Source: Simonsiella sp051414845
Lineage (GTDB): Bacteria; Pseudomonadota; Gammaproteobacteria; Burkholderiales; Neisseriaceae
Direction: 5' to 3'
Assembly (NCBI GenBank): GCA_051414845.1
Contig: CP183313.1
Coordinates: 2,046,001-2,110,000, forward strand
Length of the DNA: 64,000 nt
Below the pieces are notes generated by a model. It worked only from the letters and a program-made list of their open reading frames with translations. It was not told the DNA's origin and made no database searches. Positions 8,795 through 17,482 of the stretch are shown piece by piece (within the stretch, counting starts at the first letter, position 1; the number at the start of each line of letters is the position of its first letter). The position numbers were made by a program, and so were the translations under genes.

Positions 8795-8868
8795 CGTAGG
8801 TCGGATTCTCGAATCCGACATTTTCTCGTTTTTGGTAAAAATTGTCGGATACAAGTATCCGACCTACG
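8795..8868. repeat. Inverted repeat element, CGTAGGTCGGAT family
   Basis: The left end CGTAGGTCGGATTCTCGAAT and the right end ATCCGACCTACG are inverted repeats around an A+T-rich centre (74 bp). A second full copy lies at 27986-28076 and a degraded half at 38133-38158. This recurrence indicates a dispersed MITE-like element rather than a gene-specific regulatory site. Confidence 0.7.
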
Positions 8869-8872
8869 CATT

Positions 8873-9541
8873 TCAGGCAGCCTGAACCGCCAACATTTTC
8901 TTCCAAGACATATAACCCAACACCGCCACCATGGTAAACAACAAATACTGCACCGAAGTAAACATCAGACCCTTGTAAAAATACAGCGGCACACTAATCG
9001 CATCAGCAACAATCCACACCAGCCAGTTTTCAATTTTCCGCTTCGCCATCAATAGCATTCCGATTAAAAACAAACCTGTCGTGAACATATCCGTCCAATC
9101 CGTCCACACAAAATGCGCAAAACCAAGCTGCACATTTTCCATACTAAAATCGTTATTTATCCAAGGTTTAACATAATAAACCGCGCCAACAAACACAAAA
9201 CTCGCCAAGCCGATCGCCGCCAATTTCCCCCATTCACGCGCCGAAGTGGTCTCGATTTGCACCTTGTGCGCCGCCGAATGTTGCGACCAATTGACCCAGC
9301 CATAAATACTCATCGCCGAATAATAGGCATTAATCAACATATCACCAAACAGCTGCCATTTCCACAGCAAATACACATACAAAGCCGTGCTGCACAAGCC
9401 AACGGGAAACACCCAAATATTGCCGCGTTTAGACAACAACACGCTGATTAAACCCAGCACCGCCGCCAGCAATTCCAAAAATATCAAAGTCGGTGTGTAG
9501 TCTTGATATTGGGCAAAAAGCCAAGTCATCAAATCGTTCAT
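8873..9541 (-). CDS. pnuC: PnuC-family nicotinamide riboside transporter
   Basis: This is a 222-aa integral membrane protein with about seven hydrophobic segments. It matches the PnuC family (LEllAavLGLISVLLSKRGNIWVFPVGL and the YSAMSIYGWVNW region), which imports nicotinamide riboside for NAD synthesis; related members take other vitamins such as thiamine. No NAD-salvage gene lies next to it, so the substrate is inferred. The last codons (VQAA, stop) are formed by a DUS. nadD, a later step of NAD synthesis, lies about 4.7 kb away on the same strand. Confidence 0.85.
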   Translation of the reverse strand: MNDLMTWLFAQYQDYTPTLIFLELLAAVLGLISVLLSKRGNIWVFPVGLCSTALYVYLLWKWQLFGDMLINAYYSAMSIYGWVNWSQHSAAHKVQIETTSAREWGKLAAIGLASFVFVGAVYYVKPWINNDFSMENVQLGFAHFVWTDWTDMFTTGLFLIGMLLMAKRKIENWLVWIVADAISVPLYFYKGLMFTSVQYLLFTMVAVLGYMSWKKMLAVQAA

Positions 9542-9706
9542 TTATTTCTCTCTTTGTTAGATTATATTTTCGGGTAGCCTGAAAATGAATTATACATAAG
9601 CATATTTTTTATAAATTGCCTGAAATGTAAATACAATCGCACCACAATCTACAATACGAATAATCCACGTAGCTAAATCATTCCATAAAATAGGTTGCAA
9701 AACTTG

Positions 9707-10291
9707 CTAAATAATCAGCAAAATCATGCTATTAAATAAATATTTAAGCCAAAAATATAATTTATTTTTCGCAGAAATAGTCGATACGAATGGCGCACGT
9801 TTGGCGGCAATCAGCATATATACCCCGAAAATTGTTAAACCTAAAATACCGCCACTGTATTGAAACCATTTAAACCATGCTAAACCGCCAATATGAGTCC
9901 GCAAAATCGGAAATTGCACGACAAAATAACCTGTTTGGTGAGTAAATGCATCTAAAAAAAGATGAGTTGCCATGCCAATCAATGCAGATAGACTAAAATG
10001 CCCAAATGATATTTTCAGGCTGCCTGAACAGTTTATATTAATCATATTTGGCAAATAATCCCGTAAAACATCACGCCAAATTTTGATATAAATAATGTAA
10101 AAAACAAAACATAAGGGTAAATTGACCAGCAATGCTCCCCAAAAAGTATGTCCAATATTAAACCTAGCACTTCCGCCTAAAAAATAGACAAAATCAGGCG
10201 ATAAACTACCCAAAATGAGCGCAGAGAAATGGTATTTTTTACAACGTAAAAAAGGTAATACAGCTGCAGGGTGAGCAAATGTGAACGGCAT
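9707..10291 (-). CDS. DUF4184-like membrane protein
   Basis: This is a 194-aa hydrophobic protein beginning MPFTFAHPAAVLPF, with LGSLSPDFVYFLGG soon after. Both are hallmarks of DUF4184 integral membrane proteins related to metal-dependent hydrolase-like YdjM/YfhO families. Several transmembrane segments follow. The function is unknown. An in-frame DUS encodes CSGSLK near residue 98. The gene is more A+T-rich than its neighbours and ends in a short hydrophobic tail (ILLII), so it may be slightly truncated compared with longer relatives. Confidence 0.6.
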   Translation of the reverse strand: MPFTFAHPAAVLPFLRCKKYHFSALILGSLSPDFVYFLGGSARFNIGHTFWGALLVNLPLCFVFYIIYIKIWRDVLRDYLPNMININCSGSLKISFGHFSLSALIGMATHLFLDAFTHQTGYFVVQFPILRTHIGGLAWFKWFQYSGGILGLTIFGVYMLIAAKRAPFVSTISAKNKLYFWLKYLFNSMILLII

Positions 10292-10391
10292 ATTTTTTAA
10301 CCCCTTATTATCTTGTTAATCCACTTCAGGTTGCCTGAAATATTTTTAGCTTCACACAAGCTGACGCTTTCAGGCAGCCTTTTCCGATTAA

Positions 10392-12398
10392 TTAACCAAT
10401 CGTTTGCTTTAAAAATTCCAGTAAACACGCCAATTCCGCTGCCGTTTCTTCCTGCGTGCCGTTGCCTGTGTGTCCGCCTGTTTCGGGGGCGTAGAGCCAT
10501 GTTTGCGCGTACGGATTGTCGCGCAATTTGGCGTAAAATTTCAGCGCGTGGGCAGGGTGAACGCGGTCATCTGACAAGCTAGTCGTAATAAACGCTGGCG
10601 GATACATGTGCAGGCTGCCTGAAAGATTTTCATACGGCGAAAATTTTCGCAAATAATCAATCATTTGCTCATCATCAGGGTCGCCGTATTCGTCTATCCA
10701 ACTCGCGCCCGCGTAGAGTTTCGTGTAACGCAACATATCCGTGAGCGGCACTTCGCATACGAGCGCGCCCATGCTTTCAGGCTGCCGCACAAATGCCGAC
10801 GCGACCACTAAACCGCCATTGCTGCCGCCTTGAATGGCAATTTTTTTCGCGCTGGTGAAATTGCGCTCGCATAAATCATGCAAAACGCTCAACAAATCGT
10901 CCACGCTTTTGTGTTTGTTTTCGCGCACCGCCGCTGTGTGCCAATGGGCAAATTCGCCACCGCCGCGCACATTCGCCAACACAAACGTGCCGCCGCCCTC
11001 CAGCCAATGCCGCCCAATCGCGCCCATATAATGCGGCAATTCTGGCACGGCAAAACCGCCGTACACATACACCAGCGTGGGCGTGTCGGGCGATTTTTGC
11101 TTGCCAACGTGATAATACGGAATGCGCGTGCCGTCCGCCGAAGTCGCAAAATTTTGTGTTACGACAATATCTTGCGCGTCAAACTGTTTCGGTTGGCGGC
11201 GCAAAACGGTCAATTCCATCACATTCAAATCCAGCGCAAACAAAGTCAGCGGCGTTACAAAATCGCTGGCGGCAAGATAAACCGTGTCGCCGCCCCACGG
11301 CTGATCGGCAATCTCAATAGCGCCATTCGGGAAACGCGGCAAATCCTGCGACTGCCAACGATTGCCCGCCCATTTCCACGCTTTGAGGCTGCCTGAAACA
11401 TTGTCCAGCAAACTGGCGATGATAAATTTCCTTGTGGTTTCAATGCTTTCCAACGCTTGCGATTCGGTCGGTGCGAACAAGCAAAACGCTTCGCCCAATT
11501 CGCCTTTGTTTAATTTCACGGCAATCAGGCTGCCTGAAACGTATTTTTGTCTGCTGCGCTGCCAATCCGATTTCAGGCGCAAAAGCAGTTGCCCAGCCAA
11601 ATAACCCAAAATTTCGCAGTCCTTTGGCAACGGCAATTTGACCGCCTCACATTGCGCGTTCACATAAAAATAATCTTTGGTAAAGAACGTGTTAGCCGCC
11701 TCAATTAAATCAATCGGCGCACCCTGCCCGTCCAAATATCGCCACGCATTGACCATTACGCCATCCGCATCCATTTGGTACACAGGCGTGGCTTCGTCAA
11801 ACGCCTGACCGCGCTCCACCAGCCAAACTTGGCGTGGATAGCCCGAAGTTGTAAGCTGGCGTTCGTCCCACGCAGGGCAAACCCACACGCTATTTTCATC
11901 GCGCCATGCGACTTGATTTTTGCCGAGTGGAAAATGAAACCCTTGCGGCACAATTTGGCGCGTTTTGAGATTAAATTCAACGGTATAAGCTGCATCAGAA
12001 CCTGCGGCAGAGAGCGTGAGCAACGCCATTTCAGGCTGCTCCACATAATGCGACACGCCGTCCAAATAGACATCGTCGCCTAAAATTTCATCAAAATCCG
12101 CCACCGAAAACAGCACTTCCCATTCAGGCAGCCCCGCGCGATAAGTTGCCGCGCTGCACACGCGATACACGCCTTTGGGGAACTCGGCGGACTGGTAAAA
12201 ATGGTACATCCGCGCGCGGTGTTCTTGGCAAAACGGGATTTGTTTTTCGTCTTGCAGTTGCGCAATAATGGCTTGTTTTGTCGCGTGAAAATCGTCAGAT
12301 TGACAGAATTGTTGCGCGGTTTTGGCGCGCGCTTGTGCGATGAAATTTTGTGTTTCTGGAGAATCTAAATTTTCTAAATATTGATATGCGTCTTGCAT
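10392..12398 (-). CDS. Prolyl oligopeptidase family serine peptidase (S9A)
   Basis: This is a 668-aa two-domain enzyme with an N-terminal seven-bladed beta-propeller (about 65-415) and a C-terminal alpha/beta-hydrolase domain. The catalytic triad is visible: Ser526 in GGSNGG, Asp at 610/611 in LSDDRV and His643 in GGHTG. It cleaves short proline-containing peptides, and no signal peptide is seen, so it is probably cytoplasmic. Three DUS are read in frame as SGSL at about 288, 335 and 593, most likely in surface loops. A promoter-like TATAAT followed by CACG lies at 12428-12433 upstream. Confidence 0.92.
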   Translation of the reverse strand: MQDAYQYLENLDSPETQNFIAQARAKTAQQFCQSDDFHATKQAIIAQLQDEKQIPFCQEHRARMYHFYQSAEFPKGVYRVCSAATYRAGLPEWEVLFSVADFDEILGDDVYLDGVSHYVEQPEMALLTLSAAGSDAAYTVEFNLKTRQIVPQGFHFPLGKNQVAWRDENSVWVCPAWDERQLTTSGYPRQVWLVERGQAFDEATPVYQMDADGVMVNAWRYLDGQGAPIDLIEAANTFFTKDYFYVNAQCEAVKLPLPKDCEILGYLAGQLLLRLKSDWQRSRQKYVSGSLIAVKLNKGELGEAFCLFAPTESQALESIETTRKFIIASLLDNVSGSLKAWKWAGNRWQSQDLPRFPNGAIEIADQPWGGDTVYLAASDFVTPLTLFALDLNVMELTVLRRQPKQFDAQDIVVTQNFATSADGTRIPYYHVGKQKSPDTPTLVYVYGGFAVPELPHYMGAIGRHWLEGGGTFVLANVRGGGEFAHWHTAAVRENKHKSVDDLLSVLHDLCERNFTSAKKIAIQGGSNGGLVVASAFVRQPESMGALVCEVPLTDMLRYTKLYAGASWIDEYGDPDDEQMIDYLRKFSPYENLSGSLHMYPPAFITTSLSDDRVHPAHALKFYAKLRDNPYAQTWLYAPETGGHTGNGTQEETAAELACLLEFLKQTIG

Positions 12399-12541
12399 TT
12401 CAGGCTGCCTGAAAAAGGGAAAACGTGATTATAGCAAAGACAGCATGAAACACATTTTCAGGCAGCCTGAAGATTATTTTTGGGTAACTGTTGAGTTGAT
12501 GTTGCGGGGGCACACCAACTTACTTGACTGCTTTTTTATTT

Positions 12542-13216
12542 TCAGGTTACATCATCATCTTCATCGTGATATTTTCTCAAACCTTTTACATGATAAATAT
12601 TGCATTCGCGCTGATTATCTTTGGTTTTGTTGGCGTTAATGATTGTGATGAATCCAGCAGTAACTAAAATCATCAAACTTTTTCTGATGAATTGGCGATT
12701 AATCCCTAAAAATCTTGCCATATTTTCGTACGATACTTTTACGTCATCAAGACTGTTATCGCGTAAATGAAGCAAATATATGTATATTTTCAAGGCATTT
12801 AATGCATGAACACCTTTATTGGGAATATTGGATAAACAATTTTCCAATATCCATTTGGGTGCTTTGGCAAATTGAGTAGAACTTCCGTCTGCGATTTTAA
12901 GGCAATATCGATTGCTTCTCCCCTTCCTTTGAATGGATAGCAAACCCAGTTCCGATAATGCTTTCAAACTTTTGGAAATCATAGGACGCGAAACATCAGC
13001 AACATCTTCTATATCCTGATACGTCATTTTTTCAACGACTCCGCTTTTAAAATCAATATTTGTCAGCAATGCCAAATAGACTTTCAAACAAGCGATTCCC
13101 TCCCCTCTTCTTGATGATGGGAACGCTGTTTTCAATAGATAACATTCTGATTTAACCGTTCTAATCCACCAAATCGGTAATCGAACCCATGCAAATCCAA
13201 TTGATTTATGATTCAT
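12542..13216 (-). CDS. Double winged-helix DNA-binding protein
   Basis: This is a 224-aa protein with two predicted winged-helix segments: about 63-115 (YQDIEDVADVSRPMISKSLK, then a GLLSIQRKGRSNRY wing) and about 145-205 (YENMARFLGINRQFIRKSL, then a beta wing). Two tandem winged helices occur in plasmid or phage replication initiators and in some regulators. I cannot decide between them and do not name it. A good GGAGA ribosome-binding site precedes ATG 13216. The gene is A+T-rich, stands alone between two quiet gaps and looks like an imported island. Confidence 0.6.
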   Translation of the reverse strand: MNHKSIGFAWVRLPIWWIRTVKSECYLLKTAFPSSRRGEGIACLKVYLALLTNIDFKSGVVEKMTYQDIEDVADVSRPMISKSLKALSELGLLSIQRKGRSNRYCLKIADGSSTQFAKAPKWILENCLSNIPNKGVHALNALKIYIYLLHLRDNSLDDVKVSYENMARFLGINRQFIRKSLMILVTAGFITIINANKTKDNQRECNIYHVKGLRKYHDEDDDVT

Positions 13217-13574
13217 TCTTATCTCTCCGATGAATTTTGATATGAATATGCACGTTAATTTTTAAACCGATTAAAGGACTTATCATGAAAACTAAATCCC
13301 CCAGTTGCAAAATAAAATCCATCATTTAAAAGCTCCATTTCAATAAATTCGATTGATGAAAAATTTTAAATGAACAATATATATTATATTTAGATTAAGT
13401 ACCTGATAAAAATCATGTTAACTATTTGAATTTACGTAAAAATATTTAGTTAATGTTAATACTAATTAGTTAACCACACAAAAAACAGATCAAACTATTA
13501 GTTTGACCTGTTGTGGAAAATATAGTTTTGTAGATTAAATCTTATCTCAACAAAATCAGTCTAAAAAAACTTAC
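13217..13574. other. A+T-rich intergenic gap upstream of the winged-helix gene
   Basis: This 358-base gap contains a possible 14-codon reading frame on the plus strand (13285-13329, MKTKSPSCKIKSII) with AAAGGA seven bases upstream. The terminator of the nadD transcript lies at its right end. Otherwise it is A+T-rich without clear genes. It could hold the operator of the winged-helix protein, but no operator can be defined by eye. Confidence 0.4.
13481..13516 (-). terminator. Terminator downstream of nadD
   Basis: Read on the minus strand, CAGGTCAAACT and AGTTTGATCTG form a stem followed directly by TTTTTT. It lies about 60 bases after the nadD stop codon and ends the carbonic anhydrase-nadD transcript. 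Confidence 0.75.
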
Positions 13575-14204
13575 CTATTTCTGATACAAACCCTGCACAC
13601 GAATATAGTTCGCCACGCTTTCAGGCAGCCATTGCGCTGTGCTTTGCCCTGCGGCAATTGCTGCGCGGATTTGGGTGGACGAAACGTCATATTCAGGCGC
13701 GGTTAGGAGTTTCAGGCTGCCGTTGTTGAGCGCGTCGCCTAGCCATGAATGCAGCGGCGCAGGCGCGTTTTGCAGCGGCGCAGGCGCGTTTTGCAGCGCG
13801 GTGTTTTCGCGTGCGGCAACGGCGATATTGGTTTGGCGCACCAGCGTTTGCCAGTTTTTCCATGTGTACAGCTGCATTAAGCTGTCCATGCCCATGAGAA
13901 ACCAGAGTTGTGCGCTGGGGAAATGCTGCTTGAAAATTTGAATGGTATCAATGGTATAAGTTGCGCCGTCGCGGACGATGTCAATGTCGCTCACGGCAAA
14001 ACGTGACTCGTGGGCAATCGCGGCTTCTACCATCGCCAAACGGTGCGCGGCAGCGATGCGTGCGCTGTTTTTGTGGTATGGCTCGCCTGCGGGCAGGAAA
14101 ATGACGCTGTTTAATTGCACTTGCTCGGCAAAGGCTTGCGCGATGTGCAAATGTCCGTTGTGAATTGGGTCAAATGTGCCGCCAAATAAACCGATATTGT
14201 TCAT
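13575..14204 (-). CDS. nadD: Nicotinate-nucleotide adenylyltransferase
   Basis: This 209-aa enzyme adenylates nicotinate mononucleotide to deamido-NAD in NAD synthesis. The nucleotidyltransferase signature GGTFDPIHNGHL (8-19) contains the HxGH motif (H15, H18), and SSTQIR lies near the C-terminus. An internal insert NAPAPLQNAPAPL is encoded by two exact 21-bp tandem copies at 13751-13792, an in-frame seven-residue duplication. The start codon overlaps the stop of the carbonic anhydrase gene by four bases (ATGA), so the two are translationally coupled. Confidence 0.94.
   Translation of the reverse strand: MNNIGLFGGTFDPIHNGHLHIAQAFAEQVQLNSVIFLPAGEPYHKNSARIAAAHRLAMVEAAIAHESRFAVSDIDIVRDGATYTIDTIQIFKQHFPSAQLWFLMGMDSLMQLYTWKNWQTLVRQTNIAVAARENTALQNAPAPLQNAPAPLHSWLGDALNNGSLKLLTAPEYDVSSTQIRAAIAAGQSTAQWLPESVANYIRVQGLYQK
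13751..13792. repeat. 21-bp in-frame tandem duplication inside nadD
   Basis: Two identical 21-bp units (beginning gcagcggcgcaggcg) lie at 13751-13771 and 13772-13792. They add seven codons (QNAPAPL pattern) without shifting the frame. The unit could vary in number between strains. Confidence 0.85.
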
Positions 14205-14764
14205 GGGTTTGCTCCGTTGACGACGACGGTGAGTTTGCCTGTGGACGGATGAATGACGAGCCCGTGAATGGCGACGTTGGCAGGCATGAGCGGATGACGG
14301 CGGATGACTTCTACGGTATGACGCACGCTGTCTTCTACATTGTCAAAGCCTTTGAGCCAGCCATCTAGGTCAATACCTGCGTTGCGCAAGGTGTCGATTC
14401 GGTCGTCGGGAATGCCGTTTTCCTCGGCGCGTTGCAAGAAGGCTTGCGCGTTGAGTCCGCGCATACCGCAGTCAAAGTGCGCCACAACCATGATTTCTTC
14501 CACACGCAAATCAAACACAGCAACCAGTAAAGAACGCATAACCGACCCCCAAGGATGGGTTACCAGCGCGCCTGCATTTTTGATGAGTTTGGCATCGCCA
14601 TTTTTTAAACCCAGCGCGGCGGGCAATAGCTTAACCATGCGCGAGTCCATGCAAGAAAGCACGGCAAGTTTGCGCTCGGGATATTTGTTGGTCAAAAACT
14701 CGGTATAACCACCTTGTTCAACAAAATCTTGATTATATTGAAGAATATTGCTTAATTCGGACAT
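14201..14764 (-). CDS. Beta-class carbonic anhydrase family protein
   Basis: This is a 187-aa protein with the beta-carbonic anhydrase zinc site C38-x-D40-S-R (SCMDSRM) and H96-xx-C99 (HFDCGM). It interconverts carbon dioxide and bicarbonate in the cytoplasm. The short length and the C-terminal VHGLVIHPSTGKL, the strand that ends the fold, fit the small bacterial branch. It overlaps nadD by four bases. A DUS lies just upstream, and a complex inverted repeat separates it from uppS. Confidence 0.88.
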   Translation of the reverse strand: MSELSNILQYNQDFVEQGGYTEFLTNKYPERKLAVLSCMDSRMVKLLPAALGLKNGDAKLIKNAGALVTHPWGSVMRSLLVAVFDLRVEEIMVVAHFDCGMRGLNAQAFLQRAEENGIPDDRIDTLRNAGIDLDGWLKGFDNVEDSVRHTVEVIRRHPLMPANVAIHGLVIHPSTGKLTVVVNGANP

Positions 14765-14805
14765 AATATCTACTTTCAGGCTGCCTGAAAAATGGGTTAG
14801 GTATT

Positions 14806-14908
14806 GTCGCTTGAAATAGAACTTGAAATAGAAATAGAACCGACCGCTGTGTACATCTAACGTACACGGCTCTCGTGGTCGCCTTGTCCTATTTTTATTT
14901 TAAGCGAC
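14806..14908. repeat. Compound inverted-repeat element
   Basis: GTCGCTTGAAATA at the left and TATTTTAAGCGAC at the right are imperfect inverted repeats about 100 bp apart. Nested inside are CGACCGC/GTGGTCG and the hairpin GTGTAC...GTACAC. The left arm also contains the direct repeat GAAATAGAA. The element fills most of the gap between the carbonic anhydrase gene and uppS. Confidence 0.6.
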
Positions 14909-14915
14909 CATAAAA

Positions 14916-15671
14916 TTATTCTGTGCGCTGCTGCTCGGGCGGCAACTGCTCGGATGTGCGCCCGAAGCGGCGTTCGCGTTGTTTGAATGAAGCGAAGGCT
15001 TTGTGGATTTCTTCGTCTTTAAAGTCAGGCCAGAGCATATCGGTGAAATAAAATTCAGCGTATGCCATTTGCCACAGCATAAAATTGCTGATGCGCGTTT
15101 CGCCGCCTGTGCGGATAAACAAATCAGGCTCGGGCGCATCGGGCAACATCAATTTGCTGCTCAAATCGCTTTCCGCTATTTCCGTTTTTCCTTCTTTAAT
15201 CAAAGCATTGGCTGCCTGCAAAATATCCCAACGACCGCCATAATCGGCGGCAATTGTCAGCGTTAAACCTGTATTATTGGCGGTTAATTGTTCCGCTTCT
15301 GCAATGCTTTGCTGGATTTCGGGGGAGAAACGCGTTCGGTCGCCAATCACTTTCAAACGCAAGCCGTTTTTGTGCATTTTCACGACTTTTTTCTGCAACG
15401 CTGTCAAAAACAAACCCATCAAAAACGACACTTCATCGACAGGGCGTCGCCAATTTTCGGTAGAAAACGCAAACACAGTCAAATACTGCACGCCCACTTC
15501 GGCACACACACGACACATATTTTCCAACACATCCAAGCCCTGTTTATGCCCCATCACGCGCGGCAGGAAACGTTTTTTCGCCCAACGTCCGTTGCCATCC
15601 ATAATCACGGCAACATGGCGTGGAATATTCGTGTGCGCCAAAATAGTTTGCGTGCTGCTCTCGCGGGTCAT
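14916..15671 (-). CDS. uppS: Isoprenyl (undecaprenyl) diphosphate synthase
   Basis: This 251-aa cis-prenyltransferase makes undecaprenyl diphosphate, the lipid carrier for peptidoglycan and O-antigen. VIMDGNGRWA (23-31 region) contains the catalytic Asp25. FAFSTENWRRP and DLFIRTGGETRISNF with MAYAEFYF are the other family blocks. ATG 15671 is chosen because it gives the family length; the frame remains open upstream to 15788. A TATAAT followed by CGCG on the minus strand (15702-15707) lies shortly upstream and probably serves as its promoter -10 box. Confidence 0.94.
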   Translation of the reverse strand: MTRESSTQTILAHTNIPRHVAVIMDGNGRWAKKRFLPRVMGHKQGLDVLENMCRVCAEVGVQYLTVFAFSTENWRRPVDEVSFLMGLFLTALQKKVVKMHKNGLRLKVIGDRTRFSPEIQQSIAEAEQLTANNTGLTLTIAADYGGRWDILQAANALIKEGKTEIAESDLSSKLMLPDAPEPDLFIRTGGETRISNFMLWQMAYAEFYFTDMLWPDFKDEEIHKAFASFKQRERRFGRTSEQLPPEQQRTE

Positions 15672-15805
15672 AACACAGGCTTTCAAAAATGGGAAAACGC
15701 GATTATAGCGGTAAATCGCGGGGCGCGATGATGTGGGCGAAAAAAATTTCAGACTGCTTTTTTTAAATGCCCGACCTACGAAAATCATTTTTTATCGTGT
15801 ACAAA

Positions 15806-15843
15806 AAGCCCCTTGTGATTAACATTGTTAATCCAAGGGGCTT
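15806..15843. repeat. Hairpin AAGCCCCTTG...CAAGGGGCTT
   Basis: AAGCCCCTTG with GATTAAC pairs with GTTAATC and CAAGGGGCTT in a long stem with a short loop. A further direct copy of AAGCCCCTTGG lies at 15912-15922. Both sit between uppS and frr. It may contribute to ending frr transcription, though the T-run is weak. Confidence 0.5.
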
Positions 15844-16014
15844 GTTAACCTTATTCAGATGATTGCTGATATTGCTCTCAATACCGCAAAAGATACTTTG
15901 TTTGAATTTTAAAGCCCCTTGGTGTAGGGGCGAATATATAAGGCTGAAAGTTTTGCACAATCCTTTCAGGCTGCCTGAAAATATCAAGGCAACCTGAAAC
16001 CAATGTTATCAAAA

Positions 16015-16572
16015 TTAAATCGCCATCAAATCTTCTTCTTTGGCAGTCAGCATTTTGTCCACTTCAGCGATGTATTTATCGGTAATTTTTTGTACTGCTT
16101 CTTCGCCACGACGCGCATCATCTTCCGAAACTTCTTTATCTTTCAACAACTTCTTAATGTGGTCATTCGCATCACGGCGCACATTGCGAATCGATACGCG
16201 ACCTTCTTCCGCCTCGCCGCGCACCACTTTAATCAAATCTTTACGACGCTCTTCGGTCAGCATAGGCATCGGCACGCGAATCAAATCGCCCACCGCCGCA
16301 GGGTTCAAACCCAAATTCGAATCGCGAATCGCCTTTTCAATTTTGCTCGCCATATTGCTCTCAAACGGCTTCACACCAATCGTGCGCGCGTCCAACAGCG
16401 TTACATTACCCACTTGGCTCACAGGCACCATGCTGCCCCAATATTCCACTTCCACTTGGTCAAGCAAACCCGTATGCGCGCGCCCCGTGCGCACTTTGGA
16501 CAAATTGTCGCGCAACACTTCTAGCGAGCGTTGCATTTTGCTTTCGGCTGATTTTTGAATGTCGTTAATCAT
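16015..16572 (-). CDS. frr: Ribosome recycling factor
   Basis: This is a 185-aa protein of standard family length. It splits post-termination ribosomes together with EF-G. The N-terminal helix (MINDIQKSAESKMQRSLEVL), RTGRAHTGLLD, VEYWGSMVPVSQVGNV and the C-terminal KEVSEDDARRGEEAVQKITDKYI are all characteristic. It stands alone here; its usual neighbour pyrH is not in the window, although uppS downstream matches the common frr-uppS order. Confidence 0.97.
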   Translation of the reverse strand: MINDIQKSAESKMQRSLEVLRDNLSKVRTGRAHTGLLDQVEVEYWGSMVPVSQVGNVTLLDARTIGVKPFESNMASKIEKAIRDSNLGLNPAAVGDLIRVPMPMLTEERRKDLIKVVRGEAEEGRVSIRNVRRDANDHIKKLLKDKEVSEDDARRGEEAVQKITDKYIAEVDKMLTAKEEDLMAI

Positions 16573-16642
16573 CTCGTAAACTCGTTGTACAAAAAGAAAG
16601 AATGGTAACTGGATTTGCGGGGGGCGACAAGTAGAAAAATCG

Positions 16643-16679
16643 TTTCAGGCAGCCTGAAATCTTTTCAGGCAGCCTGAAA
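16643..16679. repeat. Tandem DNA uptake sequences (DUS); family present throughout
   Basis: Two copies of TTTCAGGCAGCCTGAAA lie three bases apart. The same near-palindrome, its complement, or one-sided forms such as AGGCTGCCTGAAA and TTTCAGGCAGCCTTT occur roughly every half kilobase across the whole window, both in gaps and inside genes. They contain the AGGCTGCCTGAA and AGGCAGCCTGAA 12-mers recognised during DNA uptake by ComP in Simonsiella/Kingella-type Neisseriaceae. A few copies are AGGCTACCTGAA variants (for example 31755-31771 and 33490-33505). Confidence 0.93.
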
Positions 16680-16690
16680 GCCGTGTTTAT

Positions 16691-17263
16691 TTACGCTTGT
16701 TTTTGCTGTTTCAAAATCGCGCGTGCCGAGTCAATCATGGCGATAAAACCTGCCGCCGTCATCATCGCGTCTTTCAACACCAAACGTCCCGCGCCTGATA
16801 AATAAGGGAAACCTGTGTGTGCGTCTGCGCCGTGTACCCAAGTTTCAGGCGTAAAAATCAAAAAGGTGTAGGTAACAAAAGGCGTTAAGAAACAAAGTGT
16901 CGCGCCCACCAAGCCCACTTTTGGTGACCAATAATGCGCCATAATCAAGAAGGCAAACAGCAGTTCTACCGCGCCCAAGCCGTTGGAATAGCCGTAAGTA
17001 TTGTTCGCCACATGCCACGCGCGGTGCACTTCGTTTAACACGCCCTCAGCGTTCATGTATTGCGCGTAATTGGCAGGGTCGTTGTAGAGCCAGCTCATAA
17101 ATGGGCTATTGGCAACAAACGGCACAATGCTGTCGGCTTCATACGGAATAAATTTCAGCCAGCCAATCCATGCAAACACGATGAAAATAGAAAAACGGCA
17201 GAGAAACACGCCCAAACGGTCGGCGTTTGCCAATTTTTGCAGCAAGTTTTGATACGCACTCAT
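16691..17263 (-). CDS. DUF417 (YkgB/RclC-like) membrane protein
   Basis: This is a 190-aa protein with about four transmembrane segments. The block FSIFIVFAWIGWLKFIPYEADSI followed by SPFMSWLY is characteristic of DUF417, the family of RclC of the reactive-chlorine response. The biochemical role is unknown. ATG 17263 is chosen because GGAG lies at good spacing upstream; an upstream in-frame start at 17296 lacks this. No rclR or rclA homologue is adjacent. Tandem DUS follow the gene. Confidence 0.8.
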   Translation of the reverse strand: MSAYQNLLQKLANADRLGVFLCRFSIFIVFAWIGWLKFIPYEADSIVPFVANSPFMSWLYNDPANYAQYMNAEGVLNEVHRAWHVANNTYGYSNGLGAVELLFAFLIMAHYWSPKVGLVGATLCFLTPFVTYTFLIFTPETWVHGADAHTGFPYLSGAGRLVLKDAMMTAAGFIAMIDSARAILKQQKQA

Positions 17264-17482
17264 GATGTTACTCCTATCGGGGTTAAAAAAATTCATGTGT
17301 GCATGGTACGAATTTAAAGCGCGCGTGTTTTGTCAAAAAAGCGCATAGAGTTGTTTAAAAGTTTTGAATATTCAATGGTTTGATTTATGTCAAAAGGAAA
17401 ATGAGGAAGCGTTTGCGTTTACCAAATAATTTCAGGTAGCCTGAAAATCATTCAGACTGCCTGAAATCTAATGCGATACCAT

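Noticed and set aside
12542..13216. Calling the winged-helix gene a plasmid replication initiator
   Set aside because: No iterons, origin or partner genes are nearby, and two winged helices alone do not decide between initiator and regulator.
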